Assembly (NCBI RefSeq): GCF_951805225.1
Contig: NZ_OX638201.1
Span: 5,642,001-5,706,000 of the forward strand
Reading direction: 5' to 3'
From: an uncultured Flavobacterium sp.
GTDB taxonomy: Bacteria > Bacteroidota > Bacteroidia > Flavobacteriales > Flavobacteriaceae
DNA length: 64,000 nt
This document shows, one piece after another, positions 62,001-64,000 of the stretch. Made by a program: the position numbers and the translations under genes. Each line of letters starts with the position of its first letter. The stretch's first letter is position 1. A model generated the notes under the pieces. That model saw only the letters and a program-made list of their open reading frames with translations. It ran no database searches and was not told the origin of the DNA.

Positions 62001-62687
62001 ATGTTGTTTCCATTTTTTATAAGCCTTGTAGGATTGTTTTTTTTGCTGGTGAACAGTATTCGCTTTTATAGAACGCGAAAAAACAAAGATGTGCGATATA
62101 TCATAATCATGATTTATTTAATCTTTTTGTTTGTACAAGAACTACTTTGCAATATCATTGGATTTTGTTATCCGGGATCTAATTTTTTCCTTTCTCATTA
62201 CTATTTCATTTTTCAATTTGTTGCTTTGAGTATATTCTTTTATAGTTTGTTTTCGAATCTTCTTTTAAAAAGAGTGATACTTTCCTTTCTAATACTAGTT
62301 TTGATTTTATTAGCGATCCAATATTCCAGAACGCCTGATCTTTATTGGAGGTTTAATTTATTTGAAATAGGAATAACTTCAATGCTATTAATTGTGTATG
62401 CGTTAATCTTTTTGATTGAGAATTTTAAAACGGCGAAACACAATTATTTGTATTTCTGCAATGGATTGATCATTTATCTCGCGAGTAGTTTGAGTATTTT
62501 TTTAAGTGGTAATACTGATTGGGTGATTTTTACCGAACCATTTGTGCTTGATTTGTGGTTTTTTAATTCTCTGTTTTATATTCTGTATCAATTTTTAATC
62601 TATAAAGAATGGAAAGATTTGAATCATAAAGAAGTAATTAGAGAATCAGATCAGGTAGATGTTTTTGATGATCCCGGAAAGTTGTAA
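62001..62687 (+). CDS. Hypothetical polytopic membrane protein
   Basis: 228 aa with about seven hydrophobic helices (LFPFFISLVGLFFLLV; YIIIMIYLIFLFVQELLC; FIFQFVALSIFFYSLF; VILSFLILVLILLAI; FEIGITSMLLIVYALIFLI; LYFCNGLIIYLASSLSIF; FNSLFYILYQFLIY). No catalytic motif. The polar tail (HKEVIRESDQVDVFDDPGKL) is acidic. Similar seven-helix N-domains occur on sensor kinases, but no kinase follows. Function unknown. Confidence 0.65.
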   Translation: MLFPFFISLVGLFFLLVNSIRFYRTRKNKDVRYIIIMIYLIFLFVQELLCNIIGFCYPGSNFFLSHYYFIFQFVALSIFFYSLFSNLLLKRVILSFLILVLILLAIQYSRTPDLYWRFNLFEIGITSMLLIVYALIFLIENFKTAKHNYLYFCNGLIIYLASSLSIFLSGNTDWVIFTEPFVLDLWFFNSLFYILYQFLIYKEWKDLNHKEVIRESDQVDVFDDPGKL

Positions 62688-62707
62688 TGAATAAAATAAT
62701 TAATAAA

Positions 62708-62752
62708 AAAAATCCCAAACTTCAAGTTTTTCAAATGAAGTTTGGGATTTTT
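62708..62752. terminator. Bidirectional terminator
   Basis: Perfect 17-bp stem ATCCCAAACTTCA-containing arms (62708-62724, 62736-62752) with an A- and T-run on the two sides. Confidence 0.85.
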
Positions 62753-63385
62753 CTATTTAACAGATCTTTTGTCCAGATCTTTCAGTATCTTTTTTAAAGC
62801 TCCCGTCATTAATTTATTTGAGCTTTTATAAAATTTTACATTGTCGAGAAGTTTGCTTGATTTTTCTGTTTCCCACACAGATTCGTCTTTAGTTTTTCTG
62901 ACAACTCCAACAACATTTTGCGAGTAAATAATTTCGTGTAAGTTCAAATCATAAATTTCGACAAGTACAGAAGCTTCATTTCTTCCTGTTTCGTTATCGG
63001 ATTGGTAAAGTTCAATCGAAGAGAAATCACTTTTGTTTTTTTGGGTAGAAATATTGATAAAGAAATCAAAACCGGTTCCTTCTTTTAGTTCCTTTAATTT
63101 TGTTTTACTTGGGTTGAAACTAATTTTTCTGGGAACAAGTAATCCGTTAACGTCATGAATATAAGAAACTCGTTCTCCTAATTTCTTTTTGAAAAATTCT
63201 AAAGACTCTGCAGTCAATTTATCTCTTTGGTTTTTAGGACTGTCTAATTCATTTAATAACCATTTTCCAGAAGTAAAATCAACACCGGATCTTGGTCCGG
63301 AAGTAAACATGTAAGTTTTTGTTGAGCACGATGAAAATAAAATAGAAATAAAAAAAAGAAAAAAGATTGGTTTGATATTCTTCAT
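62753..63385 (-). CDS. Hypothetical lipoprotein, 210 aa
   Basis: Lipobox ILFSSC (C20) followed by STKTYMFTSGPRSGVDF. The rest is mixed alpha/beta without a recognised motif. A conserved-looking NISTQKNKSDFSSIELYQSDNETGRNEASVLVEIYDL block may form a beta-sandwich, and a coiled C-terminus follows. Candidate promoter TACATTTG (minus strand, 63406-63413) lies 20 bases upstream. I do not recognise the family. Confidence 0.65.
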   Translation of the reverse strand: MKNIKPIFFLFFISILFSSCSTKTYMFTSGPRSGVDFTSGKWLLNELDSPKNQRDKLTAESLEFFKKKLGERVSYIHDVNGLLVPRKISFNPSKTKLKELKEGTGFDFFINISTQKNKSDFSSIELYQSDNETGRNEASVLVEIYDLNLHEIIYSQNVVGVVRKTKDESVWETEKSSKLLDNVKFYKSSNKLMTGALKKILKDLDKRSVK

Positions 63386-63405
63386 GAATTAGGTTTTGGT
63401 TGCCT

Positions 63406-63413
63406 CAAATGTA
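63406..63413 (-). promoter_or_regulatory. Candidate -7 element TACATTTG for the lipoprotein gene
   Basis: Exact TAnnTTTG on the minus strand. Only a weak -33 (12 bases away). Confidence 0.4.
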
Positions 63414-63430
63414 GTTTAAAACATACAATA

Positions 63431-63477
63431 AAAAAATTCCAAACTCCAATTTAAAAAGTATTGGAATTTGGAATTTA
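63431..63477 (-). terminator. Terminator after engB
   Basis: AAATTCCAAACTCCAAT / ATTGGAATTTGGAATTT stem, one wobble. The A-tract on the left serves the leftward engB gene. Confidence 0.75.
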
Positions 63478-63497
63478 AAAGAATTAGGATTTGTTTC

Positions 63498-64000
63498 TTA
63501 AAACTTGTTACTGTTTTTAAAAACTTCCTGATTTACTTCGTCGATATAATTTAAAACATCATCTTTTCCTATTGATTCTGTAGCCGAGGTTACAAAATAG
63601 TGTGGCATTTCTTCCCAGTTATTAGCAAACATTTGTTTTTTGTATGCTGCAATATGAGAGTCAACTTTAGTCTTGCTGATTTTATCTGCTTTAGTGAAGA
63701 TAATACAAAACGGAATTTCACTTTCTCCCATATACGACATAAATTCAATGTCTATATTTTGAGCTTCGTGGCGAATATCAATCAAAACAAAGGCGCAAAC
63801 AAGTTGTTCTCTTGTTTCGAAATAATCAGTTATAAATTGCTGAAAAACTGATTTTGTTTTTTTTGATACTTTCGCATAACCATAACCAGGTAAATCGACC
63901 AAAAACCAATTGTTGTTAATCTTAAAGTGATTAATCAGCTGAGTTTTTCCTGGTCTTCCTGAAGTTTTAGCTAAGTTTTTATGATTGGTAAGCATATTGA
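63498..64000 (-). CDS. engB: Ribosome biogenesis GTPase YsxC/EngB, N-terminus outside window
   Basis: GTPase needed for late 50S assembly. The frame is open to the right edge, where N-M-L precedes TNHKNLAKTSGRPGKTQLINHF. The Met at 63995 is therefore internal, and about 35-40 residues with the P-loop lie outside. Visible motifs are WFLVDLPGYGYAKV (G3), CIIFTKADKIS (G4 T-K-x-D) and VTSATE (G5). It ends before a terminator. Confidence 0.93.
   Translation of the reverse strand, partial: NMLTNHKNLAKTSGRPGKTQLINHFKINNNWFLVDLPGYGYAKVSKKTKSVFQQFITDYFETREQLVCAFVLIDIRHEAQNIDIEFMSYMGESEIPFCIIFTKADKISKTKVDSHIAAYKKQMFANNWEEMPHYFVTSATESIGKDDVLNYIDEVNQEVFKNSNKF

Overview
The window looks like chromosome of a gliding Bacteroidota, most likely a Flavobacterium close to F. 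johnsoniae. This rests on AT-rich DNA, promoters of the Bacteroidota type (TAnnTTTG near -7), the gliding genes gldB and gldC, a type IX secretion Plug protein, and many SPI/SPII-exported proteins. No phage, integrase, transposase or CRISPR array was seen. Two genes are cut by the window edges: rsmG on the left and the EngB/YsxC GTPase gene on the right.

Layout. 1-8.8 kb: the rsmG tail, an orphan protein, then an exported CocE-like hydrolase flanked by two LytS/LytTR two-component pairs, and an SMP-30-like beta-propeller. 8.9-16.7 kb: pruA, then the four-gene ligase-associated DNA repair set (MBL exonuclease, ATP-dependent ligase, Lhr-Core helicase, metallophosphoesterase). 16.7-21.7 kb: apaG, the T9SS Plug gene and a SNF2 helicase. 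21.8-25.4 kb: a methyltransferase and map, separated by an AT-rich pair (AAA/ABC ATPase plus a small protein with a possible PD-(D/E)XK core). This pair is the best candidate for an uncharacterised, possibly defensive, system. 25.7-32.1 kb: a DUF445 membrane protein and a TetR-controlled tripartite exporter whose ATPase has degenerate motifs. 32.4-41 kb: gpmI, a CBM9/DUF5916 outer-membrane protein, two unrelated L,D-transpeptidases, an acetyltransferase, two identical tRNA-Gly(UCC) genes and PepE. 41.2-47.3 kb: a tightly overlapping run of exported proteins (two clear paralogues, a distant third, DUF6702), an M1 peptidase, TatA and a PAP2 phosphatase. 47.5-56.7 kb: PhyH-like oxygenase, O-methyltransferase, lipoproteins, YceI, rlmN, a polyprenyl synthase and an ECF sigma factor operon. 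56.8-64 kb: dnaG, a LuxR-type regulator, nadE, gldB-gldC, two orphan envelope proteins and engB.

The most distinctive feature outside the genes is a rich set of dispersed palindromic repeats in intergenic DNA. At least six types are visible. One appears nested inside another, and one forms the 3' end of a coding sequence. A second clear oddity is DnaG: all four zinc ligands of the primase zinc finger are replaced, and the gene has only a TTG start. Product calls come from reading the protein sequences. No database search was run.
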